From a bacterium (GTDB taxonomy: Bacteria > Patescibacteriota > Saccharimonadia > CAILAD01 > BJGX01), in assembly GCA_029778565.1 (NCBI GenBank), contig JAKOQC010000379.1, positions 1 to 52,704 of the forward strand: a stretch of DNA of 52,704 bases, in the 5' to 3' direction. Below the pieces are notes generated by a model. That model was not told where the DNA came from. It did no database searches and was given only the letters and a program-made list of their open reading frames with translations. The stretch's first letter is position 1. Each line of letters starts with the position of its first letter. Shown here one piece after another: positions 15,768 through 23,934 of the stretch. The translations under genes and the position numbers were made by a program.

Positions 15768-16952
15768 TTACCCTATTGAAAGTCGAGCTCCAAGACAATA
15801 AGTATGGAGTGTAGTTGTTAAGCGTAAATTACCTTTACTATCAATAAAGGTAAAAAGTTCTTGATTAAAGTTGTCATTACTTCTAGGTTGTAGGTTAAAT
15901 GCTCTTACAAGTGTTTCATTAAATAAGGCTACTTTATCTGTGACCGCATTGCGAGAATCAGGAAGTTGACCTAAAGACCGTAAAGTAAATACTAATGCTA
16001 CCCCTTCTAAAATACTTGGAACACCTATATCCAAATTTGGTCTCATTCCTCTAATTTGTGTGAGAATCTTTAGCATTTTTTGTGTATTCCCACTTTCTGC
16101 CTCCGGGCCACCTTTATATTCGGCAAACTCTAAATTTGGCTTAGATGGTAATAATCTAAGTCGTAAGGGTTGCTCTGGATTAGTTACAAGGCCACTCAAT
16201 TCTGAGGGACTAAATTGACTACATAATTGTTCTACCTTTTTTTTGATTTTATATTCTATTTCTGTTAAGTGTTGCTCTCTAAAACTATCTGCTAATGAAA
16301 TGATTTGTTCATAATCAAATTCAGCATTTGGTACTGGAACGATGTTATGTCGATTATTATTTCTTATGAGTTCAATTGTAAGGTAATCGAACACACCTCG
16401 TTCCTCCCAGTCTTTCATTTTTTCTTTGAGAATGTATATATAGGCCTCTGGTTTATAGTCTTCTCTACCCAGACCCTCCATAATTTGACTCAGTGTTTTT
16501 GAGGTCTGGATAACGTTCTTTTCAGATCGCAGTCGCTCAATAATAAGGCTCTTTACTTGCTCGAAGTCGCGAAGGTGTTTTATTTCATCATCACTCATTC
16601 CTTCATGAAAGCCACGTCTTTTCTTTATGCCTTCAGTAAGGGTACTTAAAGCTTCATTTGCTAGATCTTTGTCGACACTATAGACCAAGCTTGCCTCATC
16701 TTGAGATAGCTCAATTTCAGGATTGTCAATTACACGTGCATATAACTTATCTAAAATATCAAGCTGTTCAGCTTGGCTAAGTTCGGTAAGAGTACGTGGC
16801 TTTGGTTCTTCTGTTTCTCTTTGACTATCACCAAGTTCCATGTAAACATTCGGTCTCGAAGGCCTTTGTGTGCCGGTAAAAAAAGGATCATCAAATTCAC
16901 TCGGATCTACTTGAGGGTGTCTTTTGGGCTTTGGTACGCCAAAATAACTCAT
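15768..16952 (-). CDS. Hypothetical protein (394 aa)
   Basis: I do not recognise a family. The first ~75 residues are Pro-rich and disordered-looking (PKPKRHPQVDPSEFDDP). The middle is charged and helical (about 80-270). The last ~100 residues contain the more hydrophobic segment VPSILEGVALVFTLRSLGQLP. There is no signal peptide or convincing membrane helix, so it is probably cytoplasmic. TATACT ends 8 nt before the ATG with no Shine-Dalgarno. It ends 31 bp before the histidine kinase GTG on the same strand, and the kinase has its own promoter. Confidence 0.75.
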   Translation of the reverse strand: MSYFGVPKPKRHPQVDPSEFDDPFFTGTQRPSRPNVYMELGDSQRETEEPKPRTLTELSQAEQLDILDKLYARVIDNPEIELSQDEASLVYSVDKDLANEALSTLTEGIKKRRGFHEGMSDDEIKHLRDFEQVKSLIIERLRSEKNVIQTSKTLSQIMEGLGREDYKPEAYIYILKEKMKDWEERGVFDYLTIELIRNNNRHNIVPVPNAEFDYEQIISLADSFREQHLTEIEYKIKKKVEQLCSQFSPSELSGLVTNPEQPLRLRLLPSKPNLEFAEYKGGPEAESGNTQKMLKILTQIRGMRPNLDIGVPSILEGVALVFTLRSLGQLPDSRNAVTDKVALFNETLVRAFNLQPRSNDNFNQELFTFIDSKGNLRLTTTLHTYCLGARLSIG

Positions 16953-16960
16953 AATGCTTA

Positions 16961-16966
16961 AGTATA
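16961..16966 (-). promoter_or_regulatory. -10 element, leaderless 394-aa gene
   Basis: TATACT on the minus strand ends 8 nt before the ATG; no ribosome site is present. Confidence 0.5.
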
Positions 16967-17003
16967 GTTGAAAAGTATTAATTTGTCATTTGTCATATCT
17001 AAA

Positions 17004-17732
17004 CTAGTACTTCTCTTTATAGCCAGGAAACCAATCTTGATGAATATGTTTTTCAGTAACATTTATCTTTAGTAAGGTTTCTTTCATGGCATCTACCATG
17101 GGTTCGGGACCCGAAATATATATTTGTCGTTTTAGATGGTCTGGTACAGCCCTTTGAATGAGCGGTGCGGTAATATAGCCAGTATAGCCTTCCCATTTGG
17201 GAGGTTTAGACTCAGAAAGTACTTGCACAAGTTTAAACCGTGGCATTACGGCCTGGCACTGTTTAATTAACTCAACTGCTGGTTCTTCATTAATCGATCG
17301 CAAACCATGAAGTAAGACAATATCACGGTTATATTCTTCGGTATCTAGTAAATATTGCAACTGCGAGATAAACGGCGTAATACCAATTCCGCCAGCTATC
17401 CATAAAATTTTGGCGGATTTTGCCGGCAAAACAAAATCTCCCATCGGGCCTTTGGCGTCTATTTTGTCACCAGACTTCAGTGCAAATAAATCATCTTTAA
17501 ACTCAGAGTGTTGTTCTACCAGACGGGTTGTAATAATAATATCGGCCTGGGTTGGTGAGGCACTAATAGTAAACCATCGTTGGTTTCCTCTCTCATCTGG
17601 ATTTGGATCGTCAATATTAACTTCTAAATATTGACCGGCAGTATAGGTAAAACCCCGTGGCTTTTTAAAGTGGAGCTGCCAGATGTCGGAGGTAACGTGA
17701 TTGCGACTAATAAATTCAAGTTTGGTGTTCAT
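17004..17732 (-). CDS. Ferredoxin-NADP reductase-like FAD/NAD(P)-binding oxidoreductase
   Basis: The N-terminal FAD-binding beta-barrel contains TAGQYLEV and the flavin-contact motif RWFTISAS. The nucleotide-binding half begins ILWIAGGIGITPFISQLQYLL and ends with YISGPEPMVDAMKETLL. At 242 aa it is a stand-alone reductase module with no iron-sulfur domain, so it should move electrons between NAD(P)H and a separate partner. The nearby cupredoxin is one candidate, which is inference only. The gene is divergent from the CobW-family gene, with 18 bp between the two start codons. Confidence 0.88.
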   Translation of the reverse strand: MNTKLEFISRNHVTSDIWQLHFKKPRGFTYTAGQYLEVNIDDPNPDERGNQRWFTISASPTQADIIITTRLVEQHSEFKDDLFALKSGDKIDAKGPMGDFVLPAKSAKILWIAGGIGITPFISQLQYLLDTEEYNRDIVLLHGLRSINEEPAVELIKQCQAVMPRFKLVQVLSESKPPKWEGYTGYITAPLIQRAVPDHLKRQIYISGPEPMVDAMKETLLKINVTEKHIHQDWFPGYKEKY

Positions 17733-17736
17733 CTGA

Positions 17737-17746
17737 TATAATTATA
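17737..17746. promoter_or_regulatory. Palindromic shared -10 for two divergent leaderless genes
   Basis: The 10-bp palindrome TATAATTATA sits in an 18-bp gap between two start codons. It supplies TATAAT on both strands, each ending 8 nt before its ATG. The plus-strand copy is also preceded by TGA (extended -10). Neither gene has a ribosome site. Confidence 0.75.
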
Positions 17747-17750
17747 CCCT

Positions 17751-18791
17751 ATGAAAGACACAAACCCGCTTATAAATCACAAAAAGATTCCAATTACGGT
17801 AATTCTGGGCTTTTTGGGTGCCGGTAAAACCACCTTGCTTAATTACATTCTTACTCATAACCAAGGTATGAATATTGGTGTAGTGGTGAATGATTTTGGT
17901 GATATTAATATTGATAATGAGCTGGTAAAAAGTAAGACCGACAAAAAACTCGAGCTTACCAGTGGTTGTATTTGCTGTAGTTTACAAACACTCGACCTAC
18001 AAGAAGCGATCGATCAGTTTACTTATCCAGGGAGTAATATCGACTATATAATTATAGAAGCTAGTGGCTTGGCCGAGCCAAGAGATTTGGCAATGACTCT
18101 CAAGCAGACTATTGGCGTGCGTGTGCGCCTAGATGGTATTGTTACGGTTTTAGATGCCCATAATCTAACTAAGAATGCTAAAGACCATTCTGCTATAGCC
18201 CGAGATCAGCTTCTCTTTACTGACTTTGTCGTTATTAATAAAGTTGATTTAGCCAGCAAAGAACAGCTTGCTGAAGTACGAGAGATGATAGCCTCGTTTA
18301 GCCCGAAAGCGCGAATCCTCGAATCTATAAAAGGCAAAATAGATGTACGTTTAATTCTTGACCAAGATCAGTATAAGGTTCGCACTCAGCAAGAAAAACC
18401 AAAAGAAGATGATAACCATATTCACCACTCTCACCTACACGAGCAGTATTCTACTTTTAGCTGGACCAGCCAGAAACCCCTCGACCCTATGAAGATGCAA
18501 GAATTTATCAATCGCAAAATCCCAAGTAATGTATATCGAGCTAAGGGTTTTCTCAACTTCGGCACTAAAGGTCATATGCGCAAGTATATTTTTCAATTAG
18601 TTGGAGCTCGCCCAGAGATAGTCTGGGAGAACTGGAAGAATATTACACCCGAAACCAAGCTGGTGTTTATTGGTAGGGATATTGATGAAGCTAAAATTAT
18701 ATCTGAACTCGAACAATGTATCGATAAAGATCCAGAAGGTTCATTGCCTGAAGGTATTGAGCTACAGCTACCTCAAAAAGCTGAACTCTAG
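17751..18791 (+). CDS. CobW/COG0523-family G3E GTPase (metallochaperone)
   Basis: These GTPases deliver metal ions, often zinc, to target proteins. Walker A is GFLGAGKTTLL, the metal-binding CxCC motif appears as GCICCSL, ASGLAEP follows, and NKVD gives guanine specificity. A His-rich linker (DNHIHHSHLHEQY) is typical of metal sensing or storage. The C-terminal CobW_C domain covers about 225-330. The length of 346 aa is normal. It is divergent from the flavoreductase and ends 2 bp from the cupredoxin gene on the other strand. No Zur-like operator is visible in the 18-bp promoter gap. Confidence 0.93.
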   Translation: MKDTNPLINHKKIPITVILGFLGAGKTTLLNYILTHNQGMNIGVVVNDFGDINIDNELVKSKTDKKLELTSGCICCSLQTLDLQEAIDQFTYPGSNIDYIIIEASGLAEPRDLAMTLKQTIGVRVRLDGIVTVLDAHNLTKNAKDHSAIARDQLLFTDFVVINKVDLASKEQLAEVREMIASFSPKARILESIKGKIDVRLILDQDQYKVRTQQEKPKEDDNHIHHSHLHEQYSTFSWTSQKPLDPMKMQEFINRKIPSNVYRAKGFLNFGTKGHMRKYIFQLVGARPEIVWENWKNITPETKLVFIGRDIDEAKIISELEQCIDKDPEGSLPEGIELQLPQKAEL

Positions 18792-18793
18792 GC

Positions 18794-19216
18794 TTATTGC
18801 GTTACGGTAACGATACCGGTCATGCTTGGGTGAATAACACAACGGTATTTATACGTACCCGGTGTGTTAAATGTATGACTATATGATTTTCCTTTGGCTA
18901 AGCTATCACTTGCAAAGCTTCCATCGTTAGCTGTAACGGTATGAACCTGACTATCTTCATTTGTCCAGGTAACTGTAGCACCTGCTTTGATAGTTATATT
19001 ATCTGGTGTAAATGCCATATCTTTTATGGTGACTGCGTTTGTAGTAACTGGAGAACCGGTTGAGCTGGTTGTGGTGGTTGCTGTTGAAGTGCTGTTTGGT
19101 GCGGTAGCGGTTTTCTTTCTATTGAGAACGTAAAATAAACCAACTGCCAGTAACAGCACGGCAATTATTGCTACTGCTATTAAGAGGGCCGAACCTTGTC
19201 GTTTTTTACTTTGCAT
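18794..19216 (-). CDS. Membrane-anchored cupredoxin (blue-copper protein)
   Basis: An N-terminal helix (SALLIAVAIIAVLLLAVGLFYVL) anchors the protein, followed by a Thr/Ser linker and a plastocyanin/amicyanin-like domain. The type 1 copper ligands are visible: His in DSQVHTV, then Cys, His and Met in YRCVIHPSM. It should carry single electrons outside the membrane. The start ATG has AAGGAAA upstream at a rather long distance. It lies next to the flavoreductase and the CobW metallochaperone, a plausible metal/electron-transfer cluster (inference). Confidence 0.9.
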   Translation of the reverse strand: MQSKKRQGSALLIAVAIIAVLLLAVGLFYVLNRKKTATAPNSTSTATTTTSSTGSPVTTNAVTIKDMAFTPDNITIKAGATVTWTNEDSQVHTVTANDGSFASDSLAKGKSYSHTFNTPGTYKYRCVIHPSMTGIVTVTQ

Positions 19217-19277
19217 GTTTTTTTAAGTTTCCTTGTTTAATACTTATGCTAATTTTAGCACTTTATCGTTACTCGAG

Positions 19278-19757
19278 CTAACAGTTAATTGAGCGTAAAT
19301 TGTTTTGATACTGGGCGTTAATAGAACTTAAATTTGCTGAGTGTGTAGCATCTTCAGCAGCAATTGCTGCAGCCGACGCTCCACTTGAAGTTAAAAAGTT
19401 AATAACGTTTTGATGACGGGTATTTTCGGCAGCCACTTGAGAATTATACTGAGAAGTAAACGAATTGCGCTGAGTAGTATTACAGCGCTGAGTTGTGCTA
19501 CTGCTACCACCAGTATTTACCTGTGGTTGGGTAATATTGGGGTTAGACTGATTATTTGTAGGGGCGCTGTTTTGATTGGTATTGGTGTTCGTTGTGGTTT
19601 GGGTATTGGTAGGAGTTTTTGGCAAACTTGCGGCATATCTTGCCGTGCTCCCAACACCAACAATAGCAAGTACCGAGAGTACTGCAACAGCCGCAATACG
19701 TAGTGGCATGCTAATATCGCTAAAGTGAAAGCTAAATTGATCAGGGGTTGGCCGCAT
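19278..19757 (-). CDS. Membrane-anchored extracellular hypothetical protein
   Basis: A short cytoplasmic head is followed by one membrane helix (about 18-38: LRIAAVAVLSVLAIVGVGST), a low-complexity Thr/Asn/Gln linker and a ~70-residue helical domain rich in Asn, Ser and Ala with two Cys (one at RCNTT, one at the C-terminal residue) that could form a disulphide. I know no family for it. TATAAT ends 8 nt before the ATG with no ribosome site. It ends 61 bp before the cupredoxin start on the same strand. Confidence 0.75.
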   Translation of the reverse strand: MRPTPDQFSFHFSDISMPLRIAAVAVLSVLAIVGVGSTARYAASLPKTPTNTQTTTNTNTNQNSAPTNNQSNPNITQPQVNTGGSSSTTQRCNTTQRNSFTSQYNSQVAAENTRHQNVINFLTSSGASAAAIAAEDATHSANLSSINAQYQNNLRSINC

Positions 19758-19765
19758 ATAGCTAT

Positions 19766-19771
19766 ATTATA
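19766..19771 (-). promoter_or_regulatory. -10 element, leaderless anchored protein gene
   Basis: TATAAT on the minus strand ends 8 nt before the ATG. Confidence 0.6.
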
Positions 19772-20005
19772 ATTCTATATCTCTAAAAAGCATAACTTTT
19801 ATTGAGATTCTATATAAAACAATATTCTTACAATAAAACAATGCTAGACGCAGCAGCTACTTCGGCGTAATATTAAGTATAAGTTTTGTTTTTGAGGCGG
19901 AGTTTTTACAAAGGGGGTATTTTTACGTTATCTAGACTGTAGATAGTGTACTTTCGTACTATGTTCGTATATACTACATATATACACACTGCGTAAAGTA
20001 TGTAG

Positions 20006-20034
20006 TTGACGATGCAAATAAAGCCATATATAGT
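20006..20034 (+). promoter_or_regulatory. Promoter of nrdAB
   Basis: TTGACG and TATAGT are separated by 17 bp. The -10 lies inside the first NrdR box. The remainder of the ~350-bp gap upstream (19772-20005) holds AT-rich sequence and a small hairpin AGTAC/GTACT, but I see no gene in it. Confidence 0.7.
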
Positions 20035-20068
20035 GTCTATTAGTTAGCACAAGCACTATATGTAGTGA
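20021..20068. promoter_or_regulatory. Two NrdR boxes upstream of nrdAB
   Basis: The distal site GCACTATATGTAGTGA and the proximal site AAGCCATATATAGTGT match the NrdR consensus ACACWATATATWGTGT at about 14 and 13 of 16 positions. Their centres are 32 bp apart, about three helical turns, the usual spacing for cooperative NrdR binding. The proximal box overlaps the -10. NrdR should therefore repress nrdAB when dATP is high. nrdR itself is not in the window. Confidence 0.8.
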
Positions 20069-20104
20069 TAGTCACAACAATTAATAAGTCTTTTTGGAGG
20101 GTAA

Positions 20105-22834
20105 ATGACTTTTACAAATATAAAAAAACGCAATGGACAGGTGGTAGATTTTGACCGCGAGCGAATAGAATTAGCTATTTCAAAAGCTAATTCGACTGTC
20201 GATGAAGAAATTCCTGCCGATGGCATTACAGCTTTGGTCGATAATGTTATCTCACACCTCGAAAGTGTTACCCCCGATGGTGTGCCAGAAGTAGAAACCA
20301 TCCAGGACTTAGTTGAACAAGAGTTGATGCGTGCAGACTATTTTAAAACTGCTCGCTGTTATATTCTGTATCGTGAAGAACATAAAGCTTTGCGCGAACT
20401 TGAAGCCGAAAGAAGTGCAGAAAAACTTGAACATAATGCTCTTAAGGTTACTCAACCCGATGGCAGTGTTGAGAACTTCAGCTACTCTCGCCTTATTACC
20501 GATTTAGTTGAAACAAGTAGCGGGCTTGAAACTGATATAGATATTGATGAGTTGGCTCAACTGGCTAAAAGTAATCTTTACGATGGTATTACAGTAGATG
20601 AGTTGCAAGAAGCATTGGTAATGGCCGCCAAAACAAATATCGAAAAAGATCCGGCCTACTCTACATTAGCTGCTCGTCTCCTTCTTCGTAAGGTGTACCG
20701 CGAAGTGTTGGGTGCTGATAGCGAAACCGAGCTAAAAGAAGCATACAAATCTACATTTGTAAATTTCGTTAAAGATAACGTTAAAGGTAATCGTCTGGAC
20801 AAACGTCTTTTAGAGTTTGACTTAGAGGCGTTGGCTGATTATATGCAACCAGAACGCGACCATGAATTTGATTATATGGGGCTTGATATGTTGCATGATC
20901 GCTATTTTATGCAAATAGAAGGTCGCGGTACTCGCCTAGAAGCGCCACAGATTTTTTGGATGCGGATTGCTATGGGTCTTTCGGTACTTGAGAAAAAGAC
21001 TGATAAAGATGCATCAGCTAAGAAGTTTTACGATGTTCTTTCTACGTTACGTTATGTACCCTCAACTCCTACCCTATTTCATTCTGGCACAACCTTTGCG
21101 CAGCTTAGTTCGTGCTTTTTAAATACCGTAGAAGACGATCTTAAGCACATATTTAAAGTGTATCTCGATACTGCTCTAATGAGTAAATTTTCTGGTGGCA
21201 TTGCGACCGACTGGACAAATATTCGAGCTACAGGCTCACTAATTAAAAAAGTGAATATTCCATCGCAAGGTGTTATTCCCTTCTTAAAGATTGCCAACGA
21301 TACTACTGTAGCTATTAGCCGTTCTGGTAAGCGTAAGGGTGCAACGTGTGTGTATCTCGAAACATGGCATCTAGATATTGAAGACTTTCTAGAGTTGCGC
21401 AAAAATACTGGCGATGAGCGCCGCCGCACCCACGATATGAATACCGCCAATTGGATTCCAGACCTCTTTATGAAAAGAGTCGAAGCTAATGCTGAGTGGA
21501 CGCTCTTTTCGCCAAATGAGGTACCCGAACTACATCATCTTTACGGCAAAGAATTTGAGAAGAAATATGAAGAATACGAAAAACTAGCTGACGAAGGCAA
21601 AATAGAAATGTTTCGCCGTATTCCAGCCAGCCAGCTATGGCGTAAGATGCTGACTATGCTTTTTGAAACCGGTCATCCATGGGTAACCTTTAAAGATCCA
21701 TGTAATGTGCGTAGTCCGCAAGATCACGTTGGTGTTATTCACAACTCAAACCTCTGTACCGAAATTACCCTTAATAATTCAAAAGAAGAAACTGCTGTGT
21801 GTAATCTTGGTTCGGTTAATCTTGGTCGGCACATTGTGGATGGTAAGCTCGACCAAAAACTTATGGAAGACACTGTTACAACAGCTATGCGTATGCTTGA
21901 TAATGTTATTGATATTAATTACTACACTACCAAAGAATGTGAAGTATCAAATATGCGCCATCGCCCAGTTGGCCTGGGTATAATGGGCTTTGCTGATGCA
22001 CTCTTTATGCTTAATATTCCTTTCAATTCAGAAGAAGCTGTCGCCTTTGGTGATGAATCAATGGAGCTGGTGAGCTATTACGCAATTCTTGGTTCTAGTC
22101 AGTTAGCGAAAGAAAAAGGTAAATACAAGAGCTATAAGGGTAGTAAATGGGATCGCGGTTTATTACCAGTTGATACTCTCGACCTACTCGAACAAGAACG
22201 TGGCCAAAAAATAGACGTAAAACGCCGCGGTAAGCTTAATTGGAAACCGGTGCGTGATCATGTCAAAAAATATGGTATGCGTAACTCTAACACCATGGCT
22301 ATCGCACCAACTGCATCTATTAGTAACATTTCTGGATGTTACCCTTGTATTGAGCCGATTTATAAAAACCTATATGTTAAATCTAATATGAGTGGTGACT
22401 TTACGGTAATTAATAGTTACCTAATTGAAGACCTTAAGAAGCTCGATATGTGGAATGAAGAGATGCTTAAAAAAATTAAATTCCATGATGGCTCTATTCA
22501 GAAAATTACTGAAATACCACAAGAGATTCGCGCTAAATACCAAGAAGTGTTTGAGATAGATCCAGAATGGTTGGTTAAAATAGCTGCCCACAGAGGAAAA
22601 TGGATAGACCAAAGCCAAAGTCTAAATATCTTTGTGCAGGGTGTCTCTGGCAAGAAGTTGAGTGATATTTATACCTATGCCTGGAAGACCGGATTAAAAA
22701 CCACCTACTACTTGCGCTCGCTAGCTGCTAGTCAGGTAGAAAAATCTACTGTAGACACTGCAGAGTTTGGATCGACTCACAAACGAGAATTTGCCACAGT
22801 TGCCGAAACAGCACCGCAAAAAAGTAACGAATAA
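20105..22834 (+). CDS. nrdA: Class I ribonucleotide reductase, alpha subunit
   Basis: NrdA reduces ribonucleoside diphosphates to deoxy forms using a radical from NrdB. Two ATP-cone allosteric domains are present (about 1-95 and 110-200). The catalytic barrel contains the substrate-site cysteines in SSCFLNT, NLCTEI and AVCNLGSVNL, the MRHRPVGLGIMGFAD block and PTASISNISGCYPC. The tail carries the tyrosine pair region TTYYLRSLAASQVEKSTVD. The C-terminus (FGSTHKREFATVAETAPQ) has no cysteine, whereas most NrdA proteins end with a CxxC-like pair that receives electrons from thioredoxin. GGAGG lies upstream of the ATG. The length of 909 aa fits a two-cone enzyme. Confidence 0.96.
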   Translation: MTFTNIKKRNGQVVDFDRERIELAISKANSTVDEEIPADGITALVDNVISHLESVTPDGVPEVETIQDLVEQELMRADYFKTARCYILYREEHKALRELEAERSAEKLEHNALKVTQPDGSVENFSYSRLITDLVETSSGLETDIDIDELAQLAKSNLYDGITVDELQEALVMAAKTNIEKDPAYSTLAARLLLRKVYREVLGADSETELKEAYKSTFVNFVKDNVKGNRLDKRLLEFDLEALADYMQPERDHEFDYMGLDMLHDRYFMQIEGRGTRLEAPQIFWMRIAMGLSVLEKKTDKDASAKKFYDVLSTLRYVPSTPTLFHSGTTFAQLSSCFLNTVEDDLKHIFKVYLDTALMSKFSGGIATDWTNIRATGSLIKKVNIPSQGVIPFLKIANDTTVAISRSGKRKGATCVYLETWHLDIEDFLELRKNTGDERRRTHDMNTANWIPDLFMKRVEANAEWTLFSPNEVPELHHLYGKEFEKKYEEYEKLADEGKIEMFRRIPASQLWRKMLTMLFETGHPWVTFKDPCNVRSPQDHVGVIHNSNLCTEITLNNSKEETAVCNLGSVNLGRHIVDGKLDQKLMEDTVTTAMRMLDNVIDINYYTTKECEVSNMRHRPVGLGIMGFADALFMLNIPFNSEEAVAFGDESMELVSYYAILGSSQLAKEKGKYKSYKGSKWDRGLLPVDTLDLLEQERGQKIDVKRRGKLNWKPVRDHVKKYGMRNSNTMAIAPTASISNISGCYPCIEPIYKNLYVKSNMSGDFTVINSYLIEDLKKLDMWNEEMLKKIKFHDGSIQKITEIPQEIRAKYQEVFEIDPEWLVKIAAHRGKWIDQSQSLNIFVQGVSGKKLSDIYTYAWKTGLKTTYYLRSLAASQVEKSTVDTAEFGSTHKREFATVAETAPQKSNE

Positions 22835-22863
22835 AATAAAACTACTCGAAGGGAGATAATAAG

Positions 22864-23898
22864 ATGCCAGTTAAAATGACCAAAGTAAGACCTGATGTAA
22901 ATAAGCGTCGTATAATTAATGGCGAGGATGCCGATGTTATTCAGCTACACCCAATGAAGCACAGTTTTGCTTGGGATGCCTATCTAGCTGGTAATGCCAA
23001 TCACTGGTTACCAACCGAAATTGCTATGCAAGACGATATTGAGCTCTGGAAGTCTCCACGACTCTCTGATGACGAACGACTGGCATTTAAGACGGCGCTT
23101 GGGTTTTTTACTACTGCCGATAGTATTGCAGCCAATAACTTAGTATTAGCCTTTTACAAGCACGTAACGAGCCCAGAATGTAGAATGTATCTACTAAGAC
23201 AAGCCTTCGAAGAAGCTATCCATACTCATGCGTATCAATACATTGTAGAAAGTCTCGGTATTGACGGTGGCGAGGTCTTTAATATGTACCGCGAGAACAC
23301 TGCTCATAACTCGAAAGCCAATTTTATTCTTGGTTTTAATGAGGGTATATTTGATGACAATTTTCATACTGGCACATTCGAAAATGATCAAAAGTTTCTC
23401 GAAAACCTATGTGTATTCTCGCTAATTTTAGAAGGAATATTCTTCTATAGTAGTTTTGCGGTAATATTTGGGTTTCAGCGTCAAAACAAACTAGTCGGTT
23501 CTGCCGAACAAATTCAATACATTATGCGTGACGAGTCTCAGCATCTTAACTTTGGCATTAATATGATTAATGCTATTAAGGAAGAACAGCCAGAACTTTG
23601 GACAGATGAATTTCAGAAAAGAATTATCAATCTAGTAAAAGAAGCTGCAAAACTCGAGTATAGTTATGCACAACAAGTATTTCCAAAAGGAATATTTGGT
23701 ATGAATGCCGATGGATTTAAGCAATATATAGAGCACATCGCTGATAGACGATTAAGTGCTGTTGGCTTGCCTAAGCAATTTAATGTAAAAAATCCTTTCC
23801 CATGGATGAGCGAAGCAGTAGATCTTAGCAAAGAAAAGAACTTCTTCGAAACGCGGGTTACCGAGTATCAGACCGGCGGTACTCTCAGCTGGGACTAA
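22864..23898 (+). CDS. nrdB: Class I ribonucleotide reductase, beta subunit
   Basis: NrdB houses the metal-radical cofactor. Carboxylate and His ligands are visible in FFTTADSIAANN (Asp), FEEAIHTHAYQYI (Glu, His and the radical Tyr four residues after the His) and MRDESQHLNFG (Glu, His). The overall sequence resembles the chlamydial type, but that enzyme has Phe and Glu where this one has Tyr and Asp, so a tyrosyl radical is predicted. The length is 344 aa. It follows nrdA by 29 bp with AGGGAGA as ribosome site, so it shares the NrdR-controlled promoter. Confidence 0.95.
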   Translation: MPVKMTKVRPDVNKRRIINGEDADVIQLHPMKHSFAWDAYLAGNANHWLPTEIAMQDDIELWKSPRLSDDERLAFKTALGFFTTADSIAANNLVLAFYKHVTSPECRMYLLRQAFEEAIHTHAYQYIVESLGIDGGEVFNMYRENTAHNSKANFILGFNEGIFDDNFHTGTFENDQKFLENLCVFSLILEGIFFYSSFAVIFGFQRQNKLVGSAEQIQYIMRDESQHLNFGINMINAIKEEQPELWTDEFQKRIINLVKEAAKLEYSYAQQVFPKGIFGMNADGFKQYIEHIADRRLSAVGLPKQFNVKNPFPWMSEAVDLSKEKNFFETRVTEYQTGGTLSWD

Positions 23899-23923
23899 AA
23901 AAACTCGAAGTCCCCTTCGAGTT
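23896..23923. terminator. Bidirectional terminator between nrdB and the DnaA-like gene
   Basis: AACTCGAAG/CTTCGAGTT forms a 9-bp stem with a tetraloop. On the minus strand it is followed by seven T residues. On the plus strand the tail is weaker. Confidence 0.75.
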
Positions 23924-23934
23924 ATAAGTATCTA

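Noticed and set aside
19772-20005. A riboswitch or small gene upstream of nrdAB
   Set aside because: No cobalamin or other riboswitch core and no ORF with a ribosome site could be found; only AT-rich sequence and a small AGTAC/GTACT hairpin.
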